From Bartonella sp. M0283 (lineage in GTDB: Bacteria > Pseudomonadota > Alphaproteobacteria > Rhizobiales > Rhizobiaceae), in NCBI RefSeq assembly GCF_016100455.1, contig NZ_JACFSK010000001.1, positions 1,674,001 to 1,738,000 of the forward strand: a stretch of 64,000 nucleotides of DNA, in the 5' to 3' direction. Shown one piece after another: positions 8,871-19,775 of the stretch. The notes under the pieces are model-generated. The model did no database searches. It had not been told where the DNA came from and saw nothing but the letters and a program-made list of their open reading frames with translations. Every line of letters starts with the position of its first letter. Position 1 is the stretch's first letter. The position numbers and the translations under genes are program-made.

Positions 8871-9431
8871 TTAATTCAAGATCTTTTCAACCCATTTTCC
8901 AAATGATTGTACTATAGTTGAAAAGAACTTTGCAGCATCATCATTGGCCGGTTTCCCGTCATTGGTGACCAAATCCTGAATTCTCCCGATATAAGCTTCT
9001 GGCTGTTGCATTGTCGGAACGTCATTGAACACCAAAGCCTGTCGCAATTGATGGTTGGCGCCAAATCCACCCAACGCACCTTGCGAAATGGAAACCACCG
9101 CACCCGGCTTGCCATTCCATACGCCTTTACCATAAGGACGCGAAGCGACATCAATTGCATTTTTCAATACTCCGGGAATAGCCCGATTGTATTCCGGCGT
9201 TATAAAAATAACCGCATCAACTTTTTTCAACGCATTTCTGAAATTTTGCCAGGCAGCCGGAGGTGTATCTGTTTCGAGATCCTCGTTATAAAGTGGCAAA
9301 TCACCTATTTCGATAAAATCGAGAGATAAATTTTCGGGTGCAAGAGCAATAAATGCCTTACCCAACTTCCGACTATAAGATTCCTTACGCAAACTGCCAA
9401 TCAATATGGCTACTTTGAATTGTTTGGTCAT
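8871..9431 (-). CDS. NAD(P)H-dependent FMN reductase (ChrR/azoreductase family), 186 aa
   Basis: A flavodoxin-like oxidoreductase that reduces FMN or quinones and nitro/azo compounds with NAD(P)H. The phosphate-binding loop GSLRKESYSRKL lies near residue 12 and the family motif TPEYNRAIPGVLKNAID near the middle. I start at the ATG at 9431, which has a GAGGAAAA site just upstream and places the first beta strand (FKVAILIGS) at the N-terminus as in relatives; the longer frame to 9494 adds 21 unlikely residues. Exact substrate unknown. Confidence 0.88.
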   Translation of the reverse strand: MTKQFKVAILIGSLRKESYSRKLGKAFIALAPENLSLDFIEIGDLPLYNEDLETDTPPAAWQNFRNALKKVDAVIFITPEYNRAIPGVLKNAIDVASRPYGKGVWNGKPGAVVSISQGALGGFGANHQLRQALVFNDVPTMQQPEAYIGRIQDLVTNDGKPANDDAAKFFSTIVQSFGKWVEKILN

Positions 9432-9668
9432 TTTTTCCTCTATCGTTTTATAGATGTTCTGCACTCTTTCATTAAATAGGCTTTTTTCCCTCATGTTTCA
9501 AAACGTAGATCATTCGACACACTGTCATCAATTTATTGACAATATAATTTATTGTTTTTTAACCATGAATCTGAAAAGCGCCTCCGGACCTTAATTTTAA
9601 TTACGATAAATCTTCCTTTTGCGGCACAATAAAAGACATTCCTAGAGTCTGCTGAAAGGTGAAGGACA

Positions 9669-9878
9669 ATGCTCAAACATAGTTCGGATGCATTGCAACT
9701 GTCGACTTACACGAGAAGGTCACATTTTGTTTATAGCGTATTCGAATATTTTCTGGTTATTATGGTTACACTGGCAGCAACAGTTGTCATCTCTACCATT
9801 TGTGTTGACGAATTTTCCAATTTGATTGAAATGAACGGCAATAGTTTATTGATAAACCCTGCTGTTGATAACAGGTAA
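9669..9878 (+). CDS. Putative small membrane protein, 69 aa
   Basis: An ATG with a good AAGGTGAAGG ribosome site opens a 69-codon frame. The product has a polar N-terminus with YTRRSH, one transmembrane segment (about residues 23-46) and a short outer tail. No homologous family is recognised. The ribosome site and the single clean hydrophobic segment are the support. It lies between the divergent FMN reductase and convergent MipA-type genes. Confidence 0.45.
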   Translation: MLKHSSDALQLSTYTRRSHFVYSVFEYFLVIMVTLAATVVISTICVDEFSNLIEMNGNSLLINPAVDNR

Positions 9879-9979
9879 CATTGCTTTTCAAACGTTTGTG
9901 CAAAGACGCTGATAATAAACTGTCACATAATAAGGCATTGCTCTGCGTTCGCAGCTTTATCTATTTTTAACCCGCTTTT

Positions 9980-10888
9980 TCAGCGCAATGTAAAATCAAA
10001 ACGATAAGATGCCGAGATACCCATGGTAAACTGGTTCTTGTCCCCACGTTGGAAAACAAGAGATGAATCACCGGCATCACCTGTTAGACGCTTATATTCA
10101 CCGAACACACTGGTTGTAATTTTGTTTGTGGCTTTCCAGGTAATTGCGCCGCCGGCACCAAAGGCGCCCCAGCCACTATCAGGATGAAATTCTTTCAACC
10201 CCGAGCGGAGCGATTCTTCTGCATCAACTCCGTAATAGGTTTTGAAATAGTCTTTTGTTGCATAAAACGCCCGTGGCCCGCCGGAAACCTGTACAGAAGG
10301 TGTCAAATTTTTATAGGCGTCAACGGCAATGTCGGAGGTAACGCCATTATGACTACGTATACCTTTACGCACTTCTGCTCTCGCCCGCAGCCAATCAAGC
10401 GGGTAAATCTCGGCAAAGCCACCAACCTCGCCGCCCCATTTCACCCGTTTTAACCCTTTAAGATCGCCTGACGTGTCACTGTCACGGTCTTGCAATATTT
10501 TGCCAACAACACCGAGACGGATAAGACTTTTTTCTAACAAAGCAAAAGACATGTTATCGTTGCGCGAAGAGAAACGATCGTCACCACCTCTTTTGCCTAT
10601 GGAAAAAATCGGGTCAACAGCAATGTCGTAGGTGTCATCCCCTTCAAATTTCGGGGCCTCATAAACTGATGCGCCAAGGGTTAGCGACCAGTTTCCACTG
10701 TAGAAATGTTTTTTGGCCGGTGCTGTCGAACGATAATTCCTGTCGTCGGCCGCACGTTGTTCGTCCGAAACATTCGTAACTTTTCCCGTCTGGTAATCGT
10801 AAAGTTCTTCTGCATCGGCCTGAAAACATGAAATCGTCATCAAGCCGGTTATGCCTGCGAAAACTACTTTCAATATATAATCCGACAC
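9980..10888 (-). CDS. MipA/OmpV family outer-membrane protein, 302 aa
   Basis: A signal peptide (about residues 1-26, cleavage near ADA-EE) precedes a short linker. A beta-barrel follows that starts with WSLTLGASVYEAPKFEGDD, the family's opening strand with its P-x-(F/Y)-x-G-(D/S) turn. It ends with alternating strands closing in YRFDFTLR. Members are MltA-interacting or osmoporin-like proteins of the outer membrane, some linked to antibiotic or kanamycin entry. Length is typical. It is probably transcribed alone. Confidence 0.85.
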   Translation of the reverse strand: MSDYILKVVFAGITGLMTISCFQADAEELYDYQTGKVTNVSDEQRAADDRNYRSTAPAKKHFYSGNWSLTLGASVYEAPKFEGDDTYDIAVDPIFSIGKRGGDDRFSSRNDNMSFALLEKSLIRLGVVGKILQDRDSDTSGDLKGLKRVKWGGEVGGFAEIYPLDWLRARAEVRKGIRSHNGVTSDIAVDAYKNLTPSVQVSGGPRAFYATKDYFKTYYGVDAEESLRSGLKEFHPDSGWGAFGAGGAITWKATNKITTSVFGEYKRLTGDAGDSSLVFQRGDKNQFTMGISASYRFDFTLR

Positions 10889-11034
10889 CTATACACTCCA
10901 GACGCTTTGACAAAGCAGCTGATTAAACACTGCCAAACACCAACTCTTTGCAAACTGGCCAATCATAAATATTCAATCAACATTTTAAGAATGTCTTAAA
11001 ACTTAATTTTCTCGCAAATGTTGTTGGCCTATCG

Positions 11035-12027
11035 TTACCGATTGGTAAATGTAAAATTTCTGTCCAATGCCGACAGCGGTGAAGCCGCAGAAAGTGCTGC
11101 TTCGGCTTCTTCTTTATCGTTATTCATTTGGGCAATCAATGGTTGTAAACCGTCAAATTTCTTTTCTCCACGCAAATATGAATAAAAGGAAACAGATGCC
11201 GTTTCATCATACAAATTGCCATCAAATGAAAACAGAAAGCTTTCAAGCAACGGCGCACCATCACCCTCTACTGTTGGCCTTTTTCCGAAACTTGCGACCC
11301 CGTCAAAGAGCGTTCCGTCACTCCGGCGAAAGCGGATTGCATAGATTCCGAAAGCAAGACCTGTTTCTTCGGGAAGCGCCATATTGGCAGTCGGAAAACC
11401 TAATGTCCGACCGAGCTTTGCTCCATGAATAACTTTCGAGCAAACGGTATAGTGGTAGCCGAGGAGGCCTGCTGCTTCCTCCACTTTTCCGTCAGCCAAT
11501 AGTGCACGAATGCGGCTTGAAGAAATGACTTGACCGTTCTCGTCACAAAAAGGCGGAACTTTAACAACAGCAAAGCCCAGTTTTTTTCCACAATCGGCAA
11601 GATAATCGGGCGTACCGACACGCTTGCTTCCGAAATGGAAATCGCTTCCGGTAACCACTGCCGAAGCATGAAAATTCTCGCACAAAATATGTTTGACAAA
11701 TTCTTCAGCAGTAAGATCAGCAAAATTTTTGTCAAAGTGCTGTTCGACAACACCATCAAATCCCATCAATTCCAGTATTCTTGCTTTTTCTGCTGCCGGT
11801 GTGAGCCGGTCAACCGGAGTGTCCGGCTTGAAAAAGCTTTTGGGGTGCGGTTCGAATGTATAAACAATTGCCGGTCGGCCAGTAGAACGGGCAATATCCA
11901 GAGCCTTTTCTAAAACTGCCTGATGACCCCTATGGACACCATCAAAATTACCGATCGCTACAACCGAATTCTTATAACTTTCCGGTAATGAAGCGAGATT
12001 TTCCAACCGCAAAAATTTATTAGTCAT
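11035..12027 (-). CDS. ribF: Bifunctional riboflavin kinase / FAD synthetase RibF
   Basis: RibF makes FMN and then FAD from riboflavin. The N-terminal nucleotidyltransferase domain shows VVAIGNFDGVHRGHQ (about residues 22-36) and the downstream SSRIRALL motif (about 169-176). The C-terminal kinase domain begins with HGAKLGRTLGFPTANM (about 201-216), containing the PTAN metal/ATP motif. Length 330 aa is usual. The ATG overlaps the stop of the upstream HAD gene by 4 bases (ATGA), as is common in Rhizobiales. Confidence 0.95.
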   Translation of the reverse strand: MTNKFLRLENLASLPESYKNSVVAIGNFDGVHRGHQAVLEKALDIARSTGRPAIVYTFEPHPKSFFKPDTPVDRLTPAAEKARILELMGFDGVVEQHFDKNFADLTAEEFVKHILCENFHASAVVTGSDFHFGSKRVGTPDYLADCGKKLGFAVVKVPPFCDENGQVISSSRIRALLADGKVEEAAGLLGYHYTVCSKVIHGAKLGRTLGFPTANMALPEETGLAFGIYAIRFRRSDGTLFDGVASFGKRPTVEGDGAPLLESFLFSFDGNLYDETASVSFYSYLRGEKKFDGLQPLIAQMNNDKEEAEAALSAASPLSALDRNFTFTNR

Positions 12028-12869
12028 TTAAGCGTCCACATGGTGGCAATAGGCTGGCTGCCATATTTGTTTAAAAATTCAGTCAGAAAGGAACGGTTGA
12101 TATCGCCATCTTTCGCATATTCATTCTGATGGATGCCGCCAGAGATATAAAGCGTATCAAGTCCGTATTGTTGTCCGCCTTTCATGTCGGTCAATATGCC
12201 GTCACCAATCGCGAGAATTCGGTCTTTGTTTATCCTGCCTTTTCGTTCGGCAAGTTTTTCCATAGCCAAATCATAAATCGGCCGATGCGGCTTGCCTGCA
12301 ATCAATGTACGCCCGCCCAATTGTTCATAAGCGCGCGCCAGTGCACCAGCGCACCATAAAATCTTGTCGCCGTGATGGACCGTAATGTCGGGATTGGCAC
12401 ATATAAAAGGCAAATTCTTCGATCTTAATCTCAGCAAAAGATCATGATAATCATCCGGCTCTTCATGCTCGTCGTCGAAAAGTCCCGTACAGACGATTGA
12501 TGTCGCTTCGAATTCTTCCACAAGCTCAACGTCAAGCCCGTCAAACAAGGCAAGGTCACGCTCTGGCCCGATATGGAAAACTTTCCTCGGTGCTTTCTTG
12601 ATGAGGTGACGTGTCGCATCACCGGAAGTAACAATCGCATCATAAACTTCGGGGCCGATTTTCAATGAAGCCAGTTGTTCAGCCACGCCGTCATGCGGAC
12701 GGGGCGAATTGGTGAGCAATATGACCGATTTTCCGGATTGTCTCACTTTGATCAAAGCCGCCACAGCTTCTTTGAAAGCGTGAACGCCATTATGAATAAC
12801 ACCCCACACATCACAAAAAACAGCATCATAACGGTCGACAATTGCCTGTAAATTTTCAGGTTCTTCCAT
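12024..12869 (-). CDS. TIGR01459-family HAD hydrolase, about 281 aa
   Basis: A class IIA HAD-type phosphatase related to NagD and PGP. The nucleophile motif VFCDVWGVIHNG lies near the N-terminus, followed by LLTNSPRP (motif II), GKPHRPIYDLA (motif III lysine) and GDGILTDMKGG (motif IV). The substrate is unknown. I prefer the ATG at 12869 because it puts the DVWGV motif about 20 residues from the start, as in relatives. A longer frame to 12968 exists and also has a purine-rich site, so the start is not certain. It is coupled to ribF. Confidence 0.85.
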   Translation of the reverse strand: MEEPENLQAIVDRYDAVFCDVWGVIHNGVHAFKEAVAALIKVRQSGKSVILLTNSPRPHDGVAEQLASLKIGPEVYDAIVTSGDATRHLIKKAPRKVFHIGPERDLALFDGLDVELVEEFEATSIVCTGLFDDEHEEPDDYHDLLLRLRSKNLPFICANPDITVHHGDKILWCAGALARAYEQLGGRTLIAGKPHRPIYDLAMEKLAERKGRINKDRILAIGDGILTDMKGGQQYGLDTLYISGGIHQNEYAKDGDINRSFLTEFLNKYGSQPIATMWTLK

Positions 12870-13072
12870 CTTGCTACCATACCTTGTTAGAAACTCGTCA
12901 TCTGTCGGCTTTCCGACCTTTACAGAAATATTGCCTAGACACCTAACGCAAGACGAGGATGATGTCATCCTCTTTCTCGTGGGCTTACAAATATAGGCTA
13001 TTCCAACATATCCAAATATAGTCTAGATTCGTTTCCAGTTACAAAAATGTCTCTGCAACAGATTGGTCAATA

Positions 13073-15856
13073 ATGAGCGCTTCAACTAAAAATCTTGTTC
13101 TGATTGAAGAAAAAGATCTTCGTCAAAAAATGGAAGAACTCATCGAAAACGAAGAGGGTGCGGATATAGGTTTGAAAATCAAACCGAAAATTGTTTCACT
13201 TTTAAAGGCGACTATTGCTGATGGACAAAAAGAAGCGGAAATTATTCTTCAACAGAATGGTAAAGGGCGTCAATGCGCCCGCCGGTTAAGTTTGCTCATC
13301 GATACTATCATTACAACACTTTATAATTTTGTGATCGAAAGAATTTATCCCCTCCCCAACCCTTCGAGCGGGGAACGCATTGCTCTTGTCGCAGTTGGTG
13401 GTTATGGCCGTGGGACGTTGGCACCGCATTCCGATATCGATCTTCATTTTTTGCTGCCATGGAAACAGACACCGTGGGGCGAACAAGTGATGGAATATAT
13501 TCTCTATATGCTATGGGATGTTGGTCTTAAAGTCGGCCATGCAACAAGGAATATTGACGATTCAATCCGCATGGCAAAAGAGGATATGACGGCGAGAACT
13601 GCCCTCCTCGAAGCGCGTTTTCTGATTGGTAATCGCGGAATTTTCACCGAATTGATGCGCCGCTTCGAAGACGAAGTTGTCAAGGGCACTTCTCCCGCTT
13701 TTATTCGGGCGAAACTTCTGGAACGCGACCTTCGTCATAAAAAAGCCGGTGAAACACGTTATCTGGTCGAGCCCAATGTAAAGGAAAGCAAAGGCGGTCA
13801 GCGCGATTTACAAACCCTGTTGTGGATTGCCAAATATCATTACCGCATCACTTCGACCGACAAGCTTGTTACACTTGGTGTATTATCCAAAGCCGAACTT
13901 CGTGTTTTCAAAAAAGCCGACGATTTTTTATGGGCCGTTCGTTGCCATATGCATTTTCTAACCGGCAAGGCACAAGAGCGTTTGTCTTTTGATATCCAGC
14001 GCGATATCGCCCATCGTCTGGGCTATACCGCCCACCCCGGTATGGAAGATGTCGAGCGCTTTATGAAGCACTATTTTCTCGTTGCCAAACAGGTGGGGGA
14101 TCTGACCCGAATTGTTTCAGCTGCATTGGAAGAAGAATATGCAAAACCGGTTCCGGGATTAAATCGGGTATTTTTGACATTTTCACGCCGTAAAAAGAAA
14201 ATTGTCGATTATCCGGGGTTTGTCATTGATACAAAGCGTATCAATATCGACGATGATGATGTTTTTGTCCGTGATCCGGTCAATCTTATCCGCCTTTTTT
14301 ATTTATCCGATACTCTGGGACTTGAATGCCATCCCCATGCTGTGCAGGAAGCGTCCCGTTCGCTCGGGCTTATCACCCAGAAAGTGCGTGATGACAAAGA
14401 AGCAAACCGGCTTTTTATTGCCATTCTGACCTCGCCCCGCAACCCGTCACTCATCTTGCGGCGGATGAATGAATCCGGTGTTTTGGGTAAATTCATCCCC
14501 GATTTCGGCAAGATTGTCGCGATGATGCAATTCAACATGTATCATCATTATACTGTTGATGAACATTTGTTACGTTGTATCGCCTGCCTTAGCGAGATCG
14601 ATCATGGCGAAGTTTATCAGGATCATCCGCTTGCTTCGGCAATTGTGCCAACGTTCAAAAAAGAGCGGACAATTCTTTTCGTTGCTTTATTTTTACACGA
14701 CATTGCCAAAGGAAGGCCGGAAGACCATTCGATTGCAGGCGCAAAAATTGCCCGCAAACTTTGTCCACGTTTCGGGTTGTCGCGGGGTGATACAGAGCTT
14801 GTCGCCTGGCTCATCAAAGAACATCTCACCATGAGTATGGTTGCCCAGTCACGTGATCTCAATGACCGTAAAACAATCGAAGACTTTGCCAATATTGTTC
14901 AGACAACCGACAGGCTCAAATTACTGCTTGTTTTGACCATATGTGATATCAAAGCTGTTGGTCCCGGTGTCTGGAATGGCTGGAAAGGGCAATTGTTACG
15001 CACGCTTTATCACGAGACTGAAATTGTCCTGACGGGCGGTTTTTCACAAATTCCACGGACCGATCGCATCAACGCCTCGAAAGATCGGCTTCATGATGCA
15101 CTTGAAAATTGGGACGAAGCCGAGAAACAACATTATATCGGCTTACAATACCCCAACTACTGGTTAACGGTTTCGCTGGAAGATCAGGTCCGGCAAGCCA
15201 ACTTTATCCGCGATGCCGATAAACGCAACGCCCCGCTTGCGACAATGTCGGACCCTCACCGGTTTGCCGGTGTCACAGAACTTACAATTCTTGCACCCGA
15301 TCATCCGCGGGTTCTTTCCATTGTTACAGGAGCCTGCGCCGCTGCTGGCGGCAATATTGTCGACGCCCAAATCTTTACCACAACAGATGGGCGTGCTCTT
15401 GATATCATTCTGATCACCCGCGAGTTCGAACTTGATGATGATGAAACAAGGCGTGCAAAACGCGTCGGTAAAATGATAGAGGATGCCTTGAAGGGAACAA
15501 TCCGCTTACCGGAAGTGATTGCACAACGCGCAAAACCGCGCCGCGCAGCCAAGGCCTTTGATGTCACGCCGAATGTCGAGATCAACAATACATTGTCGGA
15601 CAAATTCAGTGTGATAGAAATCGAAGGTCTCGACAGACCGGGGCTACTTTTTGAAATTACAAAAACACTATCCGATCTTTCGCTTGACATTGCGTCTGCA
15701 CATATTACGACCTTCGGGGAAAAGGTTATCGATAATTTTTATGTCAATGATCTTTTCCGTCATAAAATTATCAACCCGCAAAAACAGGCTGCTATACGCC
15801 GCAAATTGCTCGCTCTTATTGCAGCTGAACAAATGGAAAATATAAAAAGAACATGA
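13073..15856 (+). CDS. glnD: Bifunctional PII uridylyltransferase / uridylyl-removing enzyme GlnD
   Basis: GlnD senses glutamine and modifies the PII signalling protein, controlling nitrogen assimilation. The nucleotidyltransferase motif [16 protein letters not shown] lies at about 109-124. The HD (uridylyl-removing) domain with LFLHDIAKG is near residue 540. Two ACT domains follow: the first from about 737 ([17 protein letters not shown]), the second from about 845 ([20 protein letters not shown]). Length 927 aa is normal for alphaproteobacteria. It overlaps murJ by four bases. Confidence 0.96.
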   Translation: MSASTKNLVLIEEKDLRQKMEELIENEEGADIGLKIKPKIVSLLKATIADGQKEAEIILQQNGKGRQCARRLSLLIDTIITTLYNFVIERIYPLPNPSSGERIALVAVGGYGRGTLAPHSDIDLHFLLPWKQTPWGEQVMEYILYMLWDVGLKVGHATRNIDDSIRMAKEDMTARTALLEARFLIGNRGIFTELMRRFEDEVVKGTSPAFIRAKLLERDLRHKKAGETRYLVEPNVKESKGGQRDLQTLLWIAKYHYRITSTDKLVTLGVLSKAELRVFKKADDFLWAVRCHMHFLTGKAQERLSFDIQRDIAHRLGYTAHPGMEDVERFMKHYFLVAKQVGDLTRIVSAALEEEYAKPVPGLNRVFLTFSRRKKKIVDYPGFVIDTKRINIDDDDVFVRDPVNLIRLFYLSDTLGLECHPHAVQEASRSLGLITQKVRDDKEANRLFIAILTSPRNPSLILRRMNESGVLGKFIPDFGKIVAMMQFNMYHHYTVDEHLLRCIACLSEIDHGEVYQDHPLASAIVPTFKKERTILFVALFLHDIAKGRPEDHSIAGAKIARKLCPRFGLSRGDTELVAWLIKEHLTMSMVAQSRDLNDRKTIEDFANIVQTTDRLKLLLVLTICDIKAVGPGVWNGWKGQLLRTLYHETEIVLTGGFSQIPRTDRINASKDRLHDALENWDEAEKQHYIGLQYPNYWLTVSLEDQVRQANFIRDADKRNAPLATMSDPHRFAGVTELTILAPDHPRVLSIVTGACAAAGGNIVDAQIFTTTDGRALDIILITREFELDDDETRRAKRVGKMIEDALKGTIRLPEVIAQRAKPRRAAKAFDVTPNVEINNTLSDKFSVIEIEGLDRPGLLFEITKTLSDLSLDIASAHITTFGEKVIDNFYVNDLFRHKIINPQKQAAIRRKLLALIAAEQMENIKRT

Positions 15857-17415
15857 GCCTCATCAAACAATTCGCGACCGTTGCATCCGGCACGTTGATG
15901 AGTCGCCTGTTCGGTTTTGTCAGAGAAATGCTTATGGCAGCAGCTGTTGGTACAGGGCCCGTGGCCGATGCTTTCAACGCGGCCTTCCGTTTTCCCAACA
16001 CATTCCGGCGCCTTTTTGCAGAAGGTGCGTTCAATTCAGCCTTTGTGCCCCTATTTGCCAAACAGATAGAAGAAGACGGTGTCGACAGTGCACGACGTTT
16101 TTCCGAAGAAGTTTTCGGTGTGCTGTTTTCGATATTATTGATCCTCACCATCATCATGGAGCTATCCATGCCGTTTCTGGTGCGTTATGTCATCGCACCG
16201 GGCTTCACCGATGATGCAACAAAATTCAATGCAACCGTCCGTTTTGCTGTGATCATGTTCCCCTATCTTGCCTGCATGTCACTGGCGGCAATGATGGGCG
16301 GAATGCTCAATTCGCTTCACCGCTATTTTGCTGCGGCAATTGCACCGGTTTTTCTCAATATTATTCTGATCGGTGTCCTTTTTTACGCATGGGTCTATAA
16401 GCTTGACCCCTGGCATGTCGGTATTGATCTTTCATGGGGCGTTATGGCCTCCGGTATTGTGCAACTTATTATTGTGTGGATTGCAGTTGCCAATGCCGGT
16501 ATGAAAATCGGTTTTCGCCTCCCGAAATTCACCGAAAATGTTCGCCGGCTCCTCTGGCTTGCATTACCGGCCGCGATTACCGGCGGCATCACACAAATTA
16601 ACCTTCTCATCAATACCAATATTGCTTCCGCACAATCAGGCGCCGTCTCGTCACTTGTTTATGCCGACCGGCTTTATCAACTTCCATTGGGCGTTGTCGG
16701 AATCGCTGTTGCCACGGTTCTTTTGCCCGAACTTTCCCGTGCACTCAGAAGTGGCAATCTGAAAGAAGCCGATAACTTGCAAAACCGGTCCGTCGAATTC
16801 ACTCTTCTTTTGACCTTACCTGCTGCTGCCGCTTTTCTGGTTATGGCAGAACCGATTGTGCGGCTATTGTTCGAACGCGGGCACTTTTCTGCCCAGTCGA
16901 CGACAATTGTTGCGGGAATTTTAGGCATATATGGCTTGGGTCTTCCGGCTTTTGTATTGATAAAAGCATTCATACCGGGTTTCTTTGCCCGCGAGGACAC
17001 CAAAACACCAATGATTTTTGCCGGAATTTCGGTAGTCGTCAATATATCGCTTGCTTTGACGCTCTTTCCGGTTTTATCGGCACGTGGAATAGCCATAGCC
17101 GAAATATCGGCCGGCTGGGTCAATGCCGTTTTACTGTTCATCACTCTTGTCAGAAGACGCCAATGGGGACGCGATAAAGTTCTTTTAAAGCGTATTCCAA
17201 GAATATTGCTCGCGACATTGGTCATGGCAATCGCCCTCCATTATGCTGTCGGCTATCTTGATTATCCGCTGTCGGCAAAAGCTCCGTTAGCTTATCGTGC
17301 AAGCGGCGTACTTGCTCTGGTATTTGGAGCCATAATAGTCTATTTCGGTTCTGCATTTCTTTTCGGTGCAACAAATATATCGTTGCTTAAAAGAGGATTG
17401 CTGCGCAAGCGCTAA
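15853..17415 (+). CDS. murJ: Lipid II flippase MurJ (MviN), 520 aa
   Basis: MurJ moves lipid II across the inner membrane for peptidoglycan synthesis. The N-terminus carries the family signature [17 protein letters not shown], then [19 protein letters not shown]. About 14 transmembrane helices run through the remainder. Length is normal. The ATG overlaps the glnD stop (ATGA), a linkage typical of Rhizobiales, and trpS follows 74 bases later. Confidence 0.95.
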   Translation: MSLIKQFATVASGTLMSRLFGFVREMLMAAAVGTGPVADAFNAAFRFPNTFRRLFAEGAFNSAFVPLFAKQIEEDGVDSARRFSEEVFGVLFSILLILTIIMELSMPFLVRYVIAPGFTDDATKFNATVRFAVIMFPYLACMSLAAMMGGMLNSLHRYFAAAIAPVFLNIILIGVLFYAWVYKLDPWHVGIDLSWGVMASGIVQLIIVWIAVANAGMKIGFRLPKFTENVRRLLWLALPAAITGGITQINLLINTNIASAQSGAVSSLVYADRLYQLPLGVVGIAVATVLLPELSRALRSGNLKEADNLQNRSVEFTLLLTLPAAAAFLVMAEPIVRLLFERGHFSAQSTTIVAGILGIYGLGLPAFVLIKAFIPGFFAREDTKTPMIFAGISVVVNISLALTLFPVLSARGIAIAEISAGWVNAVLLFITLVRRRQWGRDKVLLKRIPRILLATLVMAIALHYAVGYLDYPLSAKAPLAYRASGVLALVFGAIIVYFGSAFLFGATNISLLKRGLLRKR

Positions 17416-17489
17416 AGGTTTTCAAATGCTTTCAACAGAAAGCTTTGACACAAACAGTTATAATTTTTTGAAAGATCGGATTGTCTATT

Positions 17490-18557
17490 ATGAGCACATT
17501 CAAACAACGTGTTTTTTCTGGAGTTCAAGCGACCGGAAATCTTCATCTGGGAAATTATCTCGGTGCGATCAAGCGTTGGGTTGAATTGCAAAAAGACTAT
17601 GAATGTATCTATTGCGTAGTTGATATGCATGCACTCACTGTCAACCCCGATCCGCATGATCTGATGCGTTCAACGCGCGAAGTGACAGCAGCATTTCTGG
17701 CAGCCGGAATTGACCCGAAACACCACATTGTGTTCAACCAGTCACGCGTTCATCAACATGCCGAACTTGCATGGATTTTCAATTGCGTTGCCCGCATTGG
17801 CTGGATGAACCGCATGACCCAGTTTAAAGACAAAGCAGGGAAAGATCGTGAAAATGCATCTCTCGGCCTCTTTGCCTATCCCAGTTTGATGGCTGCCGAC
17901 ATTCTGGTTTATCGCGCCACAAAAGTCCCTGTTGGCGAAGACCAGAAACAGCACATCGAATTGACACGCGACATCGCACAAAAATTCAATAATGATTATT
18001 CCGAACGCATTGCCGAACTTGGCGTGGGTGTTGAAATGCAGGTCGGTGACGAAACAGTCAACGGCTTCTTTCCGCTCACTGAAGGTTTGATCGGCGGCTC
18101 GGCCACACGTGTTATGTCACTGCGTGACGGGACGAAAAAAATGTCGAAATCCGACCCATCCGATTTGTCGCGTATCAACCTCATCGACACGGCTGACGAT
18201 ATTTCCAAAAAAATCAAAAAAGCAAAAACCGATTCGGAGCCATTGCCTGACACTGTTGAGGGCCTGAATGACCGACCGGAAGCCGATAACCTCGTAGGGA
18301 TTTATGCCGCTCTTTCCGGTTGTGACAAAAAAGCCGTTATAGAAGAATTTGCAGGCAAACAGTTTTCCGAGTTCAAACCTGCACTTGCAGATCTGGCTGT
18401 CAGCAAATTGTCGCCGGTTACAGAAGAATTGCGTCGTCTCAATAACGAGCCTTCCTATATTGATCAGGTTTTAAGAGAAGGTGCGGAACGTGCAAGCGTT
18501 CTTGCCGAAGACACAATGAAACATGTCCGCGATATTGTGGGTTTCCTTCAAGGATGA
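17490..18557 (+). CDS. trpS: Tryptophanyl-tRNA synthetase
   Basis: A class I aminoacyl-tRNA synthetase. The HIGH-type motif is [15 protein letters not shown] near residue 15 and the KMSKS loop is [10 protein letters not shown] near residue 217. The pocket region DMHALT and a GxDQ-equivalent (VGEDQKQH) are present. I use the ATG at 17490; a TTG three codons earlier is less likely. The product is 355 aa, a usual length. Confidence 0.96.
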   Translation: MSTFKQRVFSGVQATGNLHLGNYLGAIKRWVELQKDYECIYCVVDMHALTVNPDPHDLMRSTREVTAAFLAAGIDPKHHIVFNQSRVHQHAELAWIFNCVARIGWMNRMTQFKDKAGKDRENASLGLFAYPSLMAADILVYRATKVPVGEDQKQHIELTRDIAQKFNNDYSERIAELGVGVEMQVGDETVNGFFPLTEGLIGGSATRVMSLRDGTKKMSKSDPSDLSRINLIDTADDISKKIKKAKTDSEPLPDTVEGLNDRPEADNLVGIYAALSGCDKKAVIEEFAGKQFSEFKPALADLAVSKLSPVTEELRRLNNEPSYIDQVLREGAERASVLAEDTMKHVRDIVGFLQG

Positions 18558-18573
18558 GTTTAAAAACAATGAT

Positions 18574-18606
18574 GATGAAGGTGCTTTAAATCAAAGCACC
18601 TTCATC
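18574..18606. terminator. Strong hairpin after trpS
   Basis: A perfect 14-bp stem (18574-18587 and 18593-18606) closes a 5-nt loop 16 bases after the trpS stop. There is no U-run on the plus strand, so it may act as an RNA 3-prime stabiliser or a weak terminator. Confidence 0.6.
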
Positions 18607-18692
18607 TTGGAGTCCGCCGCCAAAAATAGTTTGCACAAAAAGCGAATTGCACTAAATTTGAAAATAGTGTCAATTTTCGATTGGAATATTGT

Positions 18693-19769
18693 GTGACGTT
18701 TTCTTTAAAAACCGAAAATAGAAAAACAGACAATAACAAGACTACCAAGCCGGAGTTCCACGATAAGCTTGAAGGCGAGCGTTCTCGCTTTATTGCCGAA
18801 ATCGATTTTTTAAAAGACCTTGTCCAGCAGGCACCAGGCTTTGTCATAGTTTTGCTCAACCGGGATCATCGTTTTTATCTTGTCAACAATGCTTTTATGG
18901 AACTTGTCGGTAGCAGAGAATTAATCGGGCGTACCGTCGCGGAAGCCATGCCCGAAATTCCCCGGCAAGGCTTCATTGCTCTTCTTGATCAGGTTTGGGA
19001 AACCAAAGAGCCGTTCCGTGGTGCAAGTGTCCCGCTTTTAATTGAACGACCGGGCAGCGAAGAACCTGTTTTGCATTATGTCGATTTCATCCATCAACCG
19101 ATCAAGAATAGCGATGGTGAGGTTATCGGTATCTATGTTCAGGGCATTGATATCACAGAACGCATCAATTTCGAAAACCAGTTACACATCCTCGCCGGTG
19201 AATCGGCCCACCGCGTTAAAAATATTCTGGCCATGGTCAATGCGGTGGTTGCACAAACACTCAAGAGCAGCTCCGATCTTGAAAGTGCGAGCGAAAAAGT
19301 GGGGGCAAGACTCAGAGCAATTGCCGAGGCGCAAAGCACTTTGAAAGAGGATAGCGGGAAAAAAAGCGACCTCAAGATACTTGTTGAAAATACTATGGCA
19401 GTTGCCATGGAAACTTATGGCAATATCAAAATCGAAGGACCCAAGGTCAATGTATCGGAAAAGGCGGCGCTGGCGCTTGCATTAACGCTTCACGAGCTTA
19501 TGACCAATGCGATCAAATATGGAGCGCTTTCGGTTGCCTCCGGTCATGTTTTGGTGAACTGGTCTCTCTCGAAAGACGGAATTATCAATCTGAAGTGGAG
19601 TGAAAGCGACGGGCCGGAAATTTCCTCCCATCATAAAAAAGGATTCGGTTCAACGCTGATTGAACGGAGTTTGAGCTATAATCCGCATAATGACGTGAAA
19701 ATTGATTATGCGCCTAAGGGGCTGATATGCCATATTCAGCTTGCTCCCGATAATGCTGCCAGCAGGTGA
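18693..19769 (+). CDS. PAS-domain HWE/HisKA_2-type histidine kinase, about 358 aa
   Basis: An N-terminal helix leads into a PAS_4 domain (about residues 50-160, with QAPGFVIVLLNRDHRFYLVN). The phosphoacceptor box HRVKNILAMV lies near residue 173 and the ATPase domain carries HELMTNAIKYGALS (N box) and GFGSTLIERS (G box), all typical of HWE kinases. It is cytoplasmic, with no membrane segment and no GXNCRFLQ (LOV flavin) motif. No ATG fits the N-terminus: GTG at 18693 or TTG at 18681 must be used and neither has a good ribosome site. No response regulator is adjacent; a universal stress protein gene follows by 6 bases. Confidence 0.85.
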   Translation: MTFSLKTENRKTDNNKTTKPEFHDKLEGERSRFIAEIDFLKDLVQQAPGFVIVLLNRDHRFYLVNNAFMELVGSRELIGRTVAEAMPEIPRQGFIALLDQVWETKEPFRGASVPLLIERPGSEEPVLHYVDFIHQPIKNSDGEVIGIYVQGIDITERINFENQLHILAGESAHRVKNILAMVNAVVAQTLKSSSDLESASEKVGARLRAIAEAQSTLKEDSGKKSDLKILVENTMAVAMETYGNIKIEGPKVNVSEKAALALALTLHELMTNAIKYGALSVASGHVLVNWSLSKDGIINLKWSESDGPEISSHHKKGFGSTLIERSLSYNPHNDVKIDYAPKGLICHIQLAPDNAASR

Positions 19770-19775
19770 ACAGAC

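Noticed and set aside
16677..17225. 182-codon frame antisense to murJ
   Set aside because: Shadow of murJ; no ribosome site and an unnatural composition.
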